A program made the translations under genes and the position numbers. 64,000 nucleotides of DNA from Gigaspora margarita (lineage: Eukaryota > Glomeromycota > Glomeromycetes > Diversisporales > Gigasporaceae), in NCBI GenBank assembly GCA_009809945.1, contig WTPW01000779.1:98283-162282 (forward strand), written 5' to 3'. The notes beneath the pieces were generated by a model. It did not search any database. It was not told where the DNA came from and was given only the letters and a program-made list of their open reading frames with translations. This document shows, one piece after another, positions 33,253 through 43,895 of the stretch. How positions within the stretch are numbered: position 1 is the first letter of the stretch; each line of letters opens with the position of its first letter.

Positions 33253-33357
33253 ACCCTCGTTAATATCAACTTGTACTAAATCATGTTGATAGTGATATTA
33301 ATGAGGGTTCATATTAAAGTTGATGATGAAAAAAAAGATGGTCAGAGACCATCTTTT
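33253..33357. repeat. Two adjacent hairpins
   Basis: 33253-33306 pairs CCCTCGTTAATATCAAC with GTTGATAGTGATATTAATGA. 33330-33357 is GATGGTC-AGA-GACCATC within A and T runs. On the plus strand the second looks like a strong stem plus T tract, but there is no bacterial context, so I do not call it a terminator. Confidence 0.55.
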
Positions 33358-33429
33358 TTTATCATAGAGTTGCGTTGATTTGCTAAAATTTAATATCCGC
33401 ATTTCGCAACATGAACCTTTGGCAAACTG

Positions 33430-33700
33430 TAAGGATTACTTAAATTAATAGTACAGTAGTAACTAGCAAATCACATTGAGTGAGATACTTGAGAGTATCC
33501 TTAGCTTGTTAATTTGTATTTAAATTATGATTTATTGTGAATTACTGTAATAAATTCTGTTGCAAAACCTTCTCGCTATTCAGCGACTGCAATATGAGAT
33601 TAAAGTTGAGTCAGCTTGCACTAAAAGTATCGTGATTGTAAAAAATTTGTTAAAAAGCCTACTCATTATTCCAATGATATGCAGTATGAAGTTATGGAAT
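33430..33700 (+). repeat. Degenerate ~115-bp satellite, block 4a
   Basis: Words GTTAATTTGTATTTAAATTA, TGAATTACTGTAATAAATTC and TTGAGTCAGCTTGCACTAAA follow the order seen in the other blocks. Interrupted at 33705 by a MITE and resumed at 33930. Confidence 0.6.
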
Positions 33701-33704
33701 AAAT

Positions 33705-33919
33705 TATTGTCGCGGATCATAATGAAATCGGATTAAAATGAAATGTGCGGTTCTACTTAAGCCTCTAAAACCCACTTATACTTGTTTAATATAAACTCTA
33801 CTCTAAAACTAACCTTTAGCCTTAACCCCTAACTTTAAAAAATGTGCCCCAAAAATTTTATTTTCCGGTGGTTTGTCAATTTTTTACTATACATATTTCA
33901 TTTTAATCAGTCTCAATTA
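33705..33919. mobile_element. MITE with AATTATTGTCGC ends and CCTTAACCCCTAAC centre, copy 1
   Basis: Starts AATTATTGTCGCGGATCATA and ends with CATTTTAATC.GTCTCAATTATT. A second copy at 35398-35605 has the same ends and a purer telomere-like centre. Between them the words TAAARCCCACT.ATACTTGTT and AAAAATG.RCCCC are shared. It splits satellite block 4. Confidence 0.7.
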
Positions 33920-33929
33920 TTGTGGCTTC

Positions 33930-34150
33930 TATCGTATTGGCATAAAAAATTTGCTACAGAACTTATTATTCCGGTAATGGCGAAAAAGTGAGTTAGTTTG
34001 TATTGAGATTATCGTAATTTCTATCATGAATTACTATAAAAAATTCTATTGAAACATAATACGTAATTAAGGTTGAGTTTGCATTGAATGAATTACTGCA
34101 AAAAATTCTCATAAAATCTCGCTTGTTATTTTAACAATATACGATTATAA
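33930..34150 (+). repeat. Degenerate ~115-bp satellite, block 4b
   Basis: Continues block 4a after the MITE: TTGCTACAGAACTTATTATT, GAGTTAGTTTGTATTGAGAT, TCTATCATGAATTACTATAA. Confidence 0.6.
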
Positions 34151-34164
34151 TTTCTACTTATTAT

Positions 34165-35107
34165 TGCTCGATCAGCTGACTTCATTCAAAAAAACTTGAA
34201 TGACTTTATTTACAAAATCTGAAAAACATATGGGATAAGGGCTCACTACCCTTATTGGCTCTAATATACATGATCACATTTTCCACCATAGCGACGATCC
34301 GAAACCATTCACGGATCAAAATGCCTTCATATAGAGGGAAATCATTGAATCCTCTCATAGCTGAAAAGAGAGTCGGTATCTATGTTCCTGCCGATATGAG
34401 CGAGGTTCATTCTTATGGTCCTTGCGTTGCCACTTGCAGCCGTGGAGCCAAATACAACAACTGGTCCTTGCACTGCCACTTGCAGCCATTGAGCCAAATA
34501 CAACAACTGATCCTTGCGCTGCCACTTGCAACCGCGAAGCCAACTACCTCTGGTCCTTGCACTGCCACTTGCAGCCGTGGAGCCAGGTACACAACATGTC
34601 CTTGCACTGCCACTTGCAGCCGCGGAGCCAACTACCTCTGGTCCTTGCACTGCCACTTGTAGCCGTGGAGCCAGGTACACTACAGGTCCTTGCACTGCTA
34701 TCCGTGTAGCCTGATCTAACAAAAGAAACAACACTGCTTGCTTGAATTCGGGTGGGTAAGGGAGGGTGATAGAGCCAGCCTTCACAAGGCGAGCGATAGC
34801 GACAAGAAAGATAACCTTCTTCACTGATATTCTCGGCCTTAAATGCTCCTCCCGTATCACTGGTTCATACTTGGCCACAGTCATTATCCCTTACCCCTGT
34901 TATGGATCTAACAATAATCATAACCATGTGAATATCAAAATCATATGCAAATCTGAAATTACCTGTAAATACAAGTTACAAAATCTCACGACAATAATCA
35001 AAGAATAACCATAAAAGGATACATAACAAAACCTGTACGTAATCGGTCATAAAGACATCTGATCTCGCAATAATGATCGCCCTGTCACTTCGTTGACAGG
35101 CTTTTCA
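34165..35107 (-). mobile_element. Hairpin-ended minisatellite element, copy 2
   Basis: Complement of 14303-14945 in the same order: tail with CAGCTGACTTCATTC and CATATGGGATAAGGGCTCAC, the 46-bp array (34415-34710), the CTTCACTGATATTCTCG-type spacer shared with 13950-14030, the leader, and at 35107 the CCTGTCACTTCGTTGACAGG hairpin followed by CTTTT. It is the longest copy. Open frames up to 180 codons on the minus strand come from the array. Confidence 0.7.
34415..34710 (-). repeat. 46-bp minisatellite, array 3
   Basis: Six to seven units, complement of arrays 1 and 2, with two variants: one with TTGTTGTATTT and one with GGTAGTTGGC between the conserved GCAAGTGGCAGTGCAAGGAC cores. Confidence 0.85.
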
Positions 35108-35243
35108 AGTATCATGAGTTGCTGTTATAAACCTTACTATTCTGGTGATATAAAGTATGTGATTCATTAACGCTTATTAACGTTATCCATGTCCCAGTTA
35201 AACCAATATCAAAGATACAAAGTGCGCATAATGCATGAAACCC

Positions 35244-35244
<1 letters not shown>

Positions 35245-35287
<43 letters not shown>
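35245..35287. repeat. T28-A15 homopolymer junction
   Basis: A run of 28 T directly followed by 15 A. It may be a real hairpin, two tails of insertions joined head to head, or an assembly join. Confidence 0.9.
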
Positions 35288-35397
35288 CATCAATAGATAA
35301 CAACTGAGGATTTGAGTAAGAATAAATGGTTGTTTCTAGTGATGGGCCTTCCAAATTTTGAGCTAATAACAATAAAATAAAATAATTAATTAATAAA

Positions 35398-35605
35398 ATT
35401 ATTGTCGCAGATCATAATTTAAAATGAAATCTATATTTTCTACTTAACCTGCTAACCTTCTAAAGCCCACTAATACTTGTTTATTATATAACTTTTTAAA
35501 AACTTAACCCTAACCCTAACCCTAAAAAATGCACCCCTTAAAAATTTTAGTTTTCGAGATTTTATACTATAATTTCATTTTAATCTGCCACAATTATTAA
35601 TGTTT
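35398..35605. mobile_element. MITE with AATTATTGTCGC ends and telomere-like centre, copy 2
   Basis: Ends AATTATTGTCGCAGATCATA and CATTTTAATCTGCCACAATT pair as ~27-bp TIRs. The centre holds three perfect CCCTAA units (35505-35522). Same family as 33705-33919. No clean target duplication fixed. Confidence 0.7.
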
Positions 35606-36605
35606 TAATAGTTTTTAACCGTTAAAAATTCGACAATTTTTATCAATTCACGTGTATCAATAATTTTTAATCATTTAAGAGGTTCCACTAGTTGTTTCTA
35701 TATCTTCTTGTTCAATTTTTTACGCATTTAATTACGAATTATGACGACCTTGTACAATAATTAAAATTTAAATAGTAATCGTCACAGCTGATCATTTTAT
35801 TTCGACTCATAGGTTGTGATTGCAATTGCCAGCCAATTTATCATGAGTGTCAAGCTCAGATTTATGATAAAGTAGCCGGCTTTAGCGCGACCGCAATCAC
35901 AATCATTCATTAGGGTTGTTAAATTTCATGTAAGTTACATGTAATTTACGTATAAGGTATGTAAGTAAACTCAAAATAATTTAATTTATAAAATTTGACC
36001 TAAATTATATAATTTGGTTTTAATTGGTCATTTGTTTAGCCATTGAGGCTGGGAAAATTGATGTTAATATTGGTAAAAATTGTCATATGATTTGGCCAAC
36101 TTTAATACCTACGGTATATTGTAACTTACATATTGCCCAGGTAAGTTACAGATAACTTACCGTAATTTACCATGTAAAGTATGTTTGTCATAAACTATAA
36201 CAACCCTACATTCAATCATAAAAAATATTAATCATAAGGGTCACAAAATTATGCAAACCGCAATAAACACTTACAGTACAGATATATGTCATATAAATAT
36301 TCTTACGGTCTGTAGCGACGATTTAAAAAAAGTATACACCATTTTCTCATCAACATAAACAAAATGAGTACAGGACGCTCAATAATTTTATAATTATAGG
36401 GAAATAGGAAAAATTATACATCATTTTCTCATCACATGAAACAATGATTGGCAAAAATGTAGGAATTTATGAGTTCTATTCATTTAAAATTGTTTTTTCT
36501 ATGATCTGCAAAAAAATCATTATTATTAAAGATATTCAATTTTGCACCGTTCATCTTGCCATATATGAAAATGCGGTGTAATAGTTAAATACGTATGCAA
36601 ACTAG
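35606..36605. other. No supported gene
   Basis: AT-rich, with a palindromic-looking TTACATGTAATTTACG / GTAAGTTACAGATAACTTAC region (35930-36180) that may be a further worn element. No open frame of interest. Confidence 0.35.
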
Positions 36606-36613
36606 ATTGCATC

Positions 36614-37554
36614 TAGTGATTGGCGTCGTAAATGGCTAATTACTACAATTATATTTACTACATATATTACTACATGGTCTTTTTTAAACCGTAATTGTAG
36701 TATTACTTACTACATGTAGTAATACTTACTACATGTAGTAATACTTACTACAAGTAGTAATACTTACTACATGTAGTAATACTTACTACATGTAGTAANN
36801 NNNNNNNNNNNNNNNNNNNNNNNNNNNNNNNNNNNNNNNNNNNNNNNNNNNNNNNNNNNNNNNNNNNNNNNNNNNNNNNNNNNNNNNNNNNNNNNNNNNN
36901 NNNNNNNNNNNNNNNNNNNNNNNNNNNNNNNNNNNNNNNNNNNNNNNNNNNNNNNNNNNNNNNNNNNNNNNNNNNNNNNNNNNNNNNNNNNNNNNNNNNN
37001 NNNNNNNNNNNNNNNNNNNNNNNNNNNNNNNNNNNNNNNNNNNNNNNNNNNNNNNNNNNNNNNNNNNNAGTAATAAATACTACATGTAGTAATAAATACT
37101 ACATGTAGTAATAAATACTACATGTAGTAATAAATACTACATGTAGTAATAAATACTACATGTAGTAATAAATACTACATGTAGTAATAAATACTACATG
37201 TAGTAATAAATACTACATGTAGTAATAAATACTACATGTAGTAATAAATACTACATGTAGTAATAAATACTACATGTAGTAATAAATACTACATGTAGTA
37301 ATAAATACTACATGTAGTAATAAATACTACATGTAGTAATAAATACTACATGTAGTAATAAATACTACATGTAGTAATAAATACTACATGTAGTAATATT
37401 TACTACTTGTGGTAATAAAAATTATATATAATAATAATTACTACATGTAGTAATATTTACTACATGTAGTAAATATTATTACAATTACTACTTTTTGTAG
37501 TAAATAATTACTACATTACTACATTCATGATTTGAATTACGACGCCAATCACTA
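36614..37554. mobile_element. hAT-type element with a palindromic CTACATGTAG satellite core
   Basis: Flanked by perfect 8-bp direct repeats ATTGCATC (36606-36613 and 37555-37562). TIRs TAGTGATTGGCGTCGTAA and TTACGACGCCAATCACTA are perfect for 18 bp. The core is an array of a 19-bp unit built on the perfect palindrome TACTACATGTAGTA, with spacer ATACT left of the gap and ATAAA right of it. The array is cut by the 270-base N gap. No ORF. A decayed relative is at 11352-11605. The 8-bp duplication and TAG...CTA ends point to a hAT transposase acting in trans. Confidence 0.85.
36799..37068. other. Assembly gap (270 N)
   Basis: Falls inside the 19-bp palindromic array, as expected where reads cannot be assembled; true array length is unknown. 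Confidence 0.99.
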
Positions 37555-37562
37555 ATTGCATC

Positions 37563-38214
37563 GATTTTTGGATTAGATCATTCAATTTTTGTAGCATGTG
37601 TTGCCTTTATGCGTGAGATCTGCAGTCAAAATTTCCTTGCAATTCCGAGAAAGGAAAAATCTCATCCACCCATTTTTATAAGATATTGATATTGATATTG
37701 ATATTGAAATTGATATTAAAATTGCTATAGTATAGCTATCATCCTCATTACGCATTAGTATTAGCTGTTAGTTAAAAATAAAAAAATCTGATACACCATC
37801 ATTAACTTTTTATTTAAATTACAAATATGCAAAAGCAATTCTAATTTTTGGTTTTTTCTGATCGGATTTTTTACTGGACAGATTAAATGATAATCACTGA
37901 TCGTCAAAGCCATAAATAAATGATCGTAGCAAGAATTTGATAATAATATCTGCATTTGTATTACAATCATATGACTGTGGGCCATAATCGATAACAATCT
38001 TCTGAACATCAAAAATTATGAGGGCCGTAATTTTAAAATGTAATATGAGATAATACTTAATCTAATATCGTGAGTTTAACATTAGCAAAACGATTTAATT
38101 ATGGTTCTTTAAATCAGTTTTTGTCTCGAATTATGATCAAAATTCTTTGAAGATCAATTCGTTTGTTCGATAATTTCCATTCTGGTGAAAATTTTTGATA
38201 AGAATGTTGTGACT
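37563..38214. other. No supported gene; short ATTGAT microsatellite
   Basis: GATATTGATATTGATATTGA run at 37681-37725. An 83-codon minus frame at 37761-38012 has no motif. Confidence 0.4.
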
Positions 38215-38600
38215 ATACCAGGAACAGAGTAATATGTAATATTATGAAGTATGTAGTTACTAAGGCATTTTTAATAGCGTATATCCGCAATTAATCATCA
38301 TGATATACATCACACAGTACTATATTTATCTATTGTATGAGAATTGTTTAACCAAATATCGCTTTAACAGGTTTCTTGCCTCGATTAAAGTGCATGACGA
38401 TCACTATATAAAATGTCTTTTTTTATTATTGTCCTTTGGAATTGCACTAACTAAATATGTTATAAACACATTTCGATATCATATCAGTATTTAACATAGA
38501 TAGATACAAATGGAGATTTAGGAAAATTCTAATATATAGATAATTTATAACTTGATTACTTATAAAATTTAATTGTATATCCAGTATCTATATGCTTGCC
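38215..38600 (+). repeat. Dispersed ~280-400 bp repeat, copy 3
   Basis: Matches 21355-21740 over its whole length and the complement of 10868-11150. A 64-codon frame (38300) lies entirely in the repeat. Confidence 0.65.
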
Positions 38601-39088
38601 AGAGCAACCACCTCAAAATTCACTAATAATTGATATCATGATCACAGCTGTCACAGCATGTAATCAATTGGTTAATTATTAATTAACCAAATGAGGACAT
38701 GTGTAGCAAAGAATTTTAATCATTTCTAAATTTAGACATATCATATGACTATAGGACTTATTTTGCGATATAAAGGTAAGATAAAAATTTTAAAGTTTGA
38801 GCAAGGCTGAGCAAAGCGAGGCTGTGAGATATACCATAAAATTAAATTTATTTGATTAAAGGTTGAATTACATCTATTATGAAAATGTCTTATTGAACTT
38901 CTGCAATTAGCTAAACTGTATTATGGTCCTCAAATTTTCTTGTATAAATCCTGAATTATTCCTGTATACTATGAATATAGTCATACTTGGTGTCAACAAA
39001 ATCTTGCCACATACTAATGGGCTGTGCTAGTGTAGCATACTGTTACTATTATTGTACTTAAGCGAGCATTTTAAGAACTCAAACAATG
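38601..39088. other. No gene seen
   Basis: AT-rich, with a GCAAGGCTGAGCAAAGCGAG run near 38800 only. Confidence 0.35.
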
Positions 39089-39314
39089 GGGTCCCTAAAT
39101 TTCTGGGTTGGAATACTTCAGAGTGCATCGAAATCATAGTCAGCTGGATTAGAATTGATTAATTTTGCTCCAACATAAAAAATTTTACTAATAACTCATA
39201 TCTATTCATTAAGTAAAAAATGTCTAGCTAATAATTTTGCTATAGAACCTGCTAACAACTTGGGCTAAACACCAATTTAGATCTGACGCATCTGACCCAG
39301 AATTTTGGGGACCC
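39089..39314. mobile_element. TIR element with GGGTCCC ends
   Basis: GGGTCCCTAAATTTCTGGGT at the left; the right end read inward is GGGTCCCCAAAATTCTGGGT, 2 mismatches in 20. No ORF and no sure target duplication. Confidence 0.6.
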
Positions 39315-39629
39315 TTTTGTTAAATTCCCATATTAAGATGAATTCTAAAACTGATTTTACAGATTGTAAAATGACCCAGTGATGCAGGCATTAGACTGCC
39401 ACAATGTAAATAAACTACTAAATAGTTACGTATTATTTATTGTTTGTAGAATAATGATTAATTTATTTATTATGTGTTGATTGTTTTATTTTTATTTTAA
39501 AAGAATCAATATAATTTAGTCCACAATAATAATGAGGTTTTAACCTCTTCAAAAATTAATTTATTATGATATTAATTATATTATTTAGTTAATGAATGCA
39601 TAACAACCAATATCAGTTTTATTTGGCAG

Positions 39630-39731
39630 GTGAAAGATCCAGAGAATCATGGTGATCATTTTTATATAACAATTAAAAAAGCATTTGGCTTAAAATTTAA
39701 TGTGTTAATTGGGACTACAAAACAACTCAAG
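39630..39731 (+). pseudogene. Isolated exon-like block of an unknown protein
   Basis: Between TTTGGCAG (acceptor) and CTCAAG/GTGAGT (donor) lie exactly 34 open codons including DPENHGDHFYITIKKAF. Both splice sites agree well with consensus. I do not recognise the family, and no neighbouring exon is evident within a few kb. Perhaps the remnant of a gene otherwise erased by insertions. Confidence 0.4.
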
Positions 39732-39778
39732 GTGAGTATAAGATTGTTAACTTTAACAATTGTTTTCAAGAGAATGTA

Positions 39779-40232
39779 TGCATGATTTATTGTAACCACT
39801 TATTGCGATTTGCAAATCTGAATCTATATTGATCATTTTATGATATTCACTCCATGATTGTGAATAAGATAAGTGCTTCTATTACATCAAAAAATTCTTT
39901 AACAAATGTGTTTGGATTGATTATTTTAAAGATTTGTCAAGGCTCATTCTCAAAAGAATGGTGCTCTTAAATGTAATCAAAGTATTTTATTGTGCCATGA
40001 TCACAATCGCTATGATACAGTAAATTACATTTAAAAGCACCAAATAACCTTTTGAGAATGAGCCTTGACCAATCCCTAAAATAAATCCAAACTCAATTCT
40101 TAAAGGATTTTTTGATGTAATAGAATTGCTTATCTTATTCACAATCACAATCGATTGTAGAGTGATGATCATCACTCAAATGATCAATGTAGATCCAGAA
40201 TTTTATCACAATAATCATTCAATAAATTACTA
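39779..40232. mobile_element. ~450-bp fold-back element
   Basis: Arms of roughly 190 bp: left GTGAATAAGATAAGTGCTTC, TTGTCAAGGCTCATTCTCAA, TCTTAAATGTAATC; right gives the complements in reverse order (TTGAGAATGAGCCTTGACCA and so on), with ~90% matches. The loop is near 40000. A 62-codon frame on the minus strand is by chance. Confidence 0.75.
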
Positions 40233-40294
40233 GCAAGAATTGTGAATACATAATCTGATAGATATTATTTAATAAATATTAAAGAAATTACCAG

Positions 40295-41604
40295 AAAGGG
40301 ATGTGGTGACATAGCGTAGTTGGATGGTTGTCACCCCACAAGCAATTTGTAACAAAGGTACATAAGTTCGAATCCCACTGGAGACATTTTCAAAAAATTA
40401 TATCTGTGTTACTGTTAGGGTTCTGCAATTTGATTTGATCTTCAAATATTTGAATCAAATATTTGATCAAATTTAAATTCAAATTTGACTATATTTGATT
40501 TGATCAAATTCAAATCTGGCCAAATTTGATTTGATTTGACAAATATTTGATTTGATTTGAAATTTACTATTAAAAATTCAAATTCAAATCAAATTCAAAT
40601 CCAAATATTTGAATCAAATCAAATTCAAATCAGGGTCAATTTGATTTGATCAAATTCAAATTGACCCAATATTTGATTTGATTTGAATTTGAGGAACCCT
40701 AGTTACTGTACTATCTATTTGCAACACAAAGTTAGGTCATAGGATCTGTAGCCTGGGTCGCACTATTAATTGGGAGCTATGGAGGTAATCATGTATTATA
40801 TGACCAATATGGTGTAAAAATCTAGGAATATAGCAGGGACGGAACATGCTTGGCAAGACCTGAGCAGAGAAGTAACAGAGCTTTCGATGGTGCATAAAGA
40901 ATGGAATCAGACAAAGAAAAGCTGGGAAGGCCAGATGGGCAAAAACCCCTATAGCAAGAGGGGTCCACCAACCTGGCAGCCAGAGTCATACCAGAGGAAA
41001 AGAACATGTGTTACAAAAGTATGAACCAAGGAAAGGGAGACCTAAGTCATCCTAATGCTGGGCTAACCGATCCTTCTGGGCCAACTAGATAAGTAGTTTG
41101 AAATACCAGTAATATCTTTAAGAGGATGGGACGGGTTTACTGGGATAAGGTGAACTTCGCAAGGGCAGAAGTAGGTAACAGTAGCAGTTTAATGGTTAGC
41201 TCTAACTGCAAGTATACAGGTAAAGCTGTAGTAGATTTTACTAAAGTGTAGGTAAATATCTAAGTAGGATAGGTACCACTCTACCAAGTTTACTACAGAG
41301 AAAAATGCCCTCTATAAGGGGTTTTGCTAAAGTATCAGAGTACTTTTCACAGTAAATTAGCTTCCGCAAGGAGTATATTGGAAGGAACATAGGACATGAA
41401 TAGAAGCCAGAGAGTTTAAATAGACAATCCCATAGTTGGGTTGTAGGTATAGAAGCTAGCGTAAAATGACACCAAAAGTGTAAGTGGCTAGTTGTACTTT
41501 CATTATACAAATGTAATATGTGGCATAGTCGTTATGTCTGGGCCAATCTATTTGTATCAATAAAGTGCCAGGATACCTAAGTGGTCACCTTAATATTAAA
41601 AAAA
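40295..41604 (+). mobile_element. tRNA-headed retroposon (long SINE-like), copy 1
   Basis: Flanked by 14-bp target duplications AAAGAAATTACCAG (40281-40294 and 41605-41618). The head is tRNA-derived: A box TAGCGTAGTTGG at 40312-40323 and B box GTTCGAATCCC near 40368, the internal promoter of RNA polymerase III. A ~900-bp body follows, then AATAAA near 41560 and an A-rich end. Without the nested MITE it is about 1.0 kb. A second copy is at 49599-50489. No reverse transcriptase is encoded, so it must borrow a LINE machinery. Confidence 0.8.
40416..40701. mobile_element. hAT-type MITE with TTTGATTTGAT core
   Basis: Perfect 8-bp target duplications GTTACTGT (40408-40415, 40702-40709). Termini TAGGGTTC and GAACCCTA. 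The 270-bp interior is nothing but TTTGATTTGATT and its complement AATCAAATC in alternating blocks, including CAAATATTTG palindromes. It interrupts the tRNA-headed retroposon just behind the tRNA part, so it is younger than that insertion. Confidence 0.85.
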
Positions 41605-41618
41605 AAAGAAATTACCAG

Positions 41619-42204
41619 GAATTGACATAGTACAGTAGCACAACCAGAGCACTTGCACATACTACTCATTGTATTAAATAAGGCTACGCAAAGTAGATTT
41701 TTCACTTTGCATTACATGGAATCGAAAACTTTGATCAGTCAGTCAGATTTTTTGTTTTTTTTTTAAAAAAAATAAATAAAATTTATTGTAAATTAATAGA
41801 ATTATATTCACATCACATCTAAGATTATACAAGGTTAATTTCTCATTTTGCGCAAGAAATCAGTTCTATCAGATAATTACAGAAAATTAAAGTCTCCGTT
41901 GAGTGATACTGGATAAGAATAGTATAAAAAAAATAAATATCAAAAATCGGATATTGGCATAGTTGAAATCTAAAAAAAAAAAAGTTGAAAAATTGAAAAC
42001 ATGAGTTAGCAGGTAAAGCAAAATAAAAATTAACTTTGTGTGATCTAAAAAATAGCAAAATTTAGTAAAATCATGCCATATTATTGTCACACAATTTGTT
42101 ACAACTTATTATAAACTAAAATGGATGGCAAAGCTGCCTGCATATGCAATTTCTAGTTCAAATTTATATAATGATCTCCTGAATGTTTAAACTTAGATAT
42201 GTAC
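41619..42204. other. 5' flank of the Ty3/gypsy element, no gene
   Basis: AT-rich with small overlapping minus-strand frames (41843-42090) rich in Phe that have no motif. Confidence 0.4.
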
Positions 42205-42822
42205 TGTGAGGTCCAGAAAATCATAACTTGAAAGACACTGCACCAACTCACGTTACTCCAATTATGATAATCTCTTACCTAAAATGGAGTTGCCAGCGAT
42301 ATATCAAATATATTGAAGAAATTAAATAAATTCAGGATAGTAGCTATAACATAGATAATAAATAAAGCTCTTAAAATCGATTTAATAGTTATGAGAAATA
42401 TAATAGTTTTATTTATTATAATCAGTTTAATCATTTTAATAGAGATCATGTATATAATGATTATAATAAGTACTAAGTAAAAATTTATTATAAATAATGG
42501 CTTTATCACCCCCAAGAGAAAAAAAGGTCTCTTTTGCTTTATAAAATTTGCTTCACTAATAACTAAGTTCTAATTAAACACATTGCCCATAACCTTACAT
42601 AAAAATACTACTATGCTAATACACCCTTTGCACCCTAAGTCTCAAATAGTCATTTATTAAGTCATTGACCACGTGACCTAGCACTATGAAACAAAGTAGC
42701 TTAAGCCTTTATCACCCACTAACCAAATCTAATACACCTCTTTCATAAGGTTACTATCCGCAGAGTATATGAGTTTCTGAATCATGGAATATCTGAGTCA
42801 CTGTTATTTTTTTTAACTCACA
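42205..42822 (+). repeat. 5' LTR of the Ty3/gypsy element
   Basis: 618 bp, TGTGAGGTCC...ACTCACA, uninterrupted. Alignment with 48008-50792 defines the three insertions there. Confidence 0.9.
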
Positions 42823-42825
42823 TTT

Positions 42826-42845
42826 TGGTAGTGACTATGAGATCC
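42826..42845 (+). promoter_or_regulatory. Candidate primer binding site
   Basis: TGGTAGTGACTATGAGATCC starts three bases after the 5' LTR. TGGTAG is the usual start of sites that pair with the CCA end of a tRNA; it resembles initiator-Met sites, but I cannot fix the tRNA. Confidence 0.6.
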
Positions 42846-42960
42846 GAAGAAAAAATAATGATAATTTGCTGCCCCCGATTTGAAAAATTGTATTAGCATA
42901 AACAGACCTAAATAAACAAGAAACTTACTTGAATTCAAGTTCAAGAAGTAATATCAGCTC

Positions 42961-43895
42961 ATGCTAGAAGGATTTTTTGAGCCATTTAGCCTAGCCGTCA
43001 TGAATTCTACCAAGCTTAAAAAGTTGATAGAAAGTATAACCAAGTTCTTCAAAGACACAGCCAAGGACATTGTTAAAGAAAATGGGTCTGGGTCTAAAGA
43101 AACAAACCATATGAAGATTAGAAGTTTCAGTAGAAATGATGATGATGACCCAATAGAATGGTTTGACAATTTCAAAAAGGCCATGAAACCAATAACTGGT
43201 CAGAAGAAAGTAAACTGAAAATAGCATCCAGGTACTTGAAAAGAATGGCTACAGAATGGTATAAGAATAATAAAGTGAACATCATTGATAAAAAGACGAG
43301 AATAATCAAGACCACAGTATTTACCACTTGTTGGTCACTTACTTTGCTATTCCAGAAAAACAACACAAGTAGCAAATTTAACTGAATAACCTCACCCAAC
43401 TCGAAAATGAAAAGGTATGCCTATGCCACTAAGTTTAAGAAGCTCCTAAGTTAGGTGGACCCAGAAGATTCATTACCCACCCAATATATCATACGAATGT
43501 TTTTAAGTAGATTAAAAAGAAAAACAGCAGCCTTTGTAGCAGTTACTTCTTCAGAAAATCTCAACGAAGCAATTGTAGCAGCTAGAAAAGTAGAAGCAGA
43601 TAAATATTATGGTACCTACACAAAAGAAGCTCTAGTAGTCCCTAATAAGAAGAATGAAATAATTGAGGCATTAGTCAAGCAGGTGCAGCAACTATCAGTT
43701 AACTACGCCATGGCAAATAACCAACAGGAAAAGGATATACATGAAAGAAAAAAGTATAAGGAAAACCCAAGCCCAGAAGAGAGATTGTTTGTTATAGGTA
43801 TAGCGAGAAAGGACACATTGCTAGAAATTGTATGTCAGAAAAGAAATCTAAAGAGCCTAGCGAAGCAAAAAGAATACAAACAGAAAGTATTAGTA
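42961..43895 (+). pseudogene. gag region (capsid and nucleocapsid), broken
   Basis: Structural protein of the retrotransposon particle. An 85-codon frame from 42961, a poor middle part with frameshifts (43215-43450), then a 148-codon frame from 43455 that resembles the C-terminal half of Ty3 capsid, with a helical SSENLNEAIVAARKVEADK phrase. A CCHC-like zinc knuckle lies at about 43790-43834 in another frame: the second Cys is Tyr, giving C-x2-Y-x4-H-x4-C. Confidence 0.75.

Noticed and set aside
33330..33357. Rho-independent terminator
   Set aside because: A stem plus T run is present, but this is eukaryotic DNA with no gene ending there.
35500..35526. Internal telomere or chromosome-fusion point
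   Set aside because: Only three CCCTAA units, placed in the centre of a MITE that has a second copy.
36690..37400. CRISPR-like array of 19-bp repeats
   Set aside because: The units are head-to-tail with no unique spacers, the word is a palindrome, the setting is eukaryotic, and TIRs with an 8-bp duplication bound it.
40300..40395. Functional tRNA gene at the A/B box pair
   Set aside because: No acceptor-stem pairing, and a ~1 kb body with target duplications follows. It is the head of a retroposon; the same holds for 49600-49670.
40822..41510. Frames inside the tRNA-headed retroposon as genes
   Set aside because: They are on the minus strand and not conserved in the second copy.
41843..42515. 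Phe/Ile-rich minus-strand frames as membrane proteins
   Set aside because: AT-rich DNA read this way gives Phe, Ile and Leu by default; the last one (42279-42515) lies inside the LTR.
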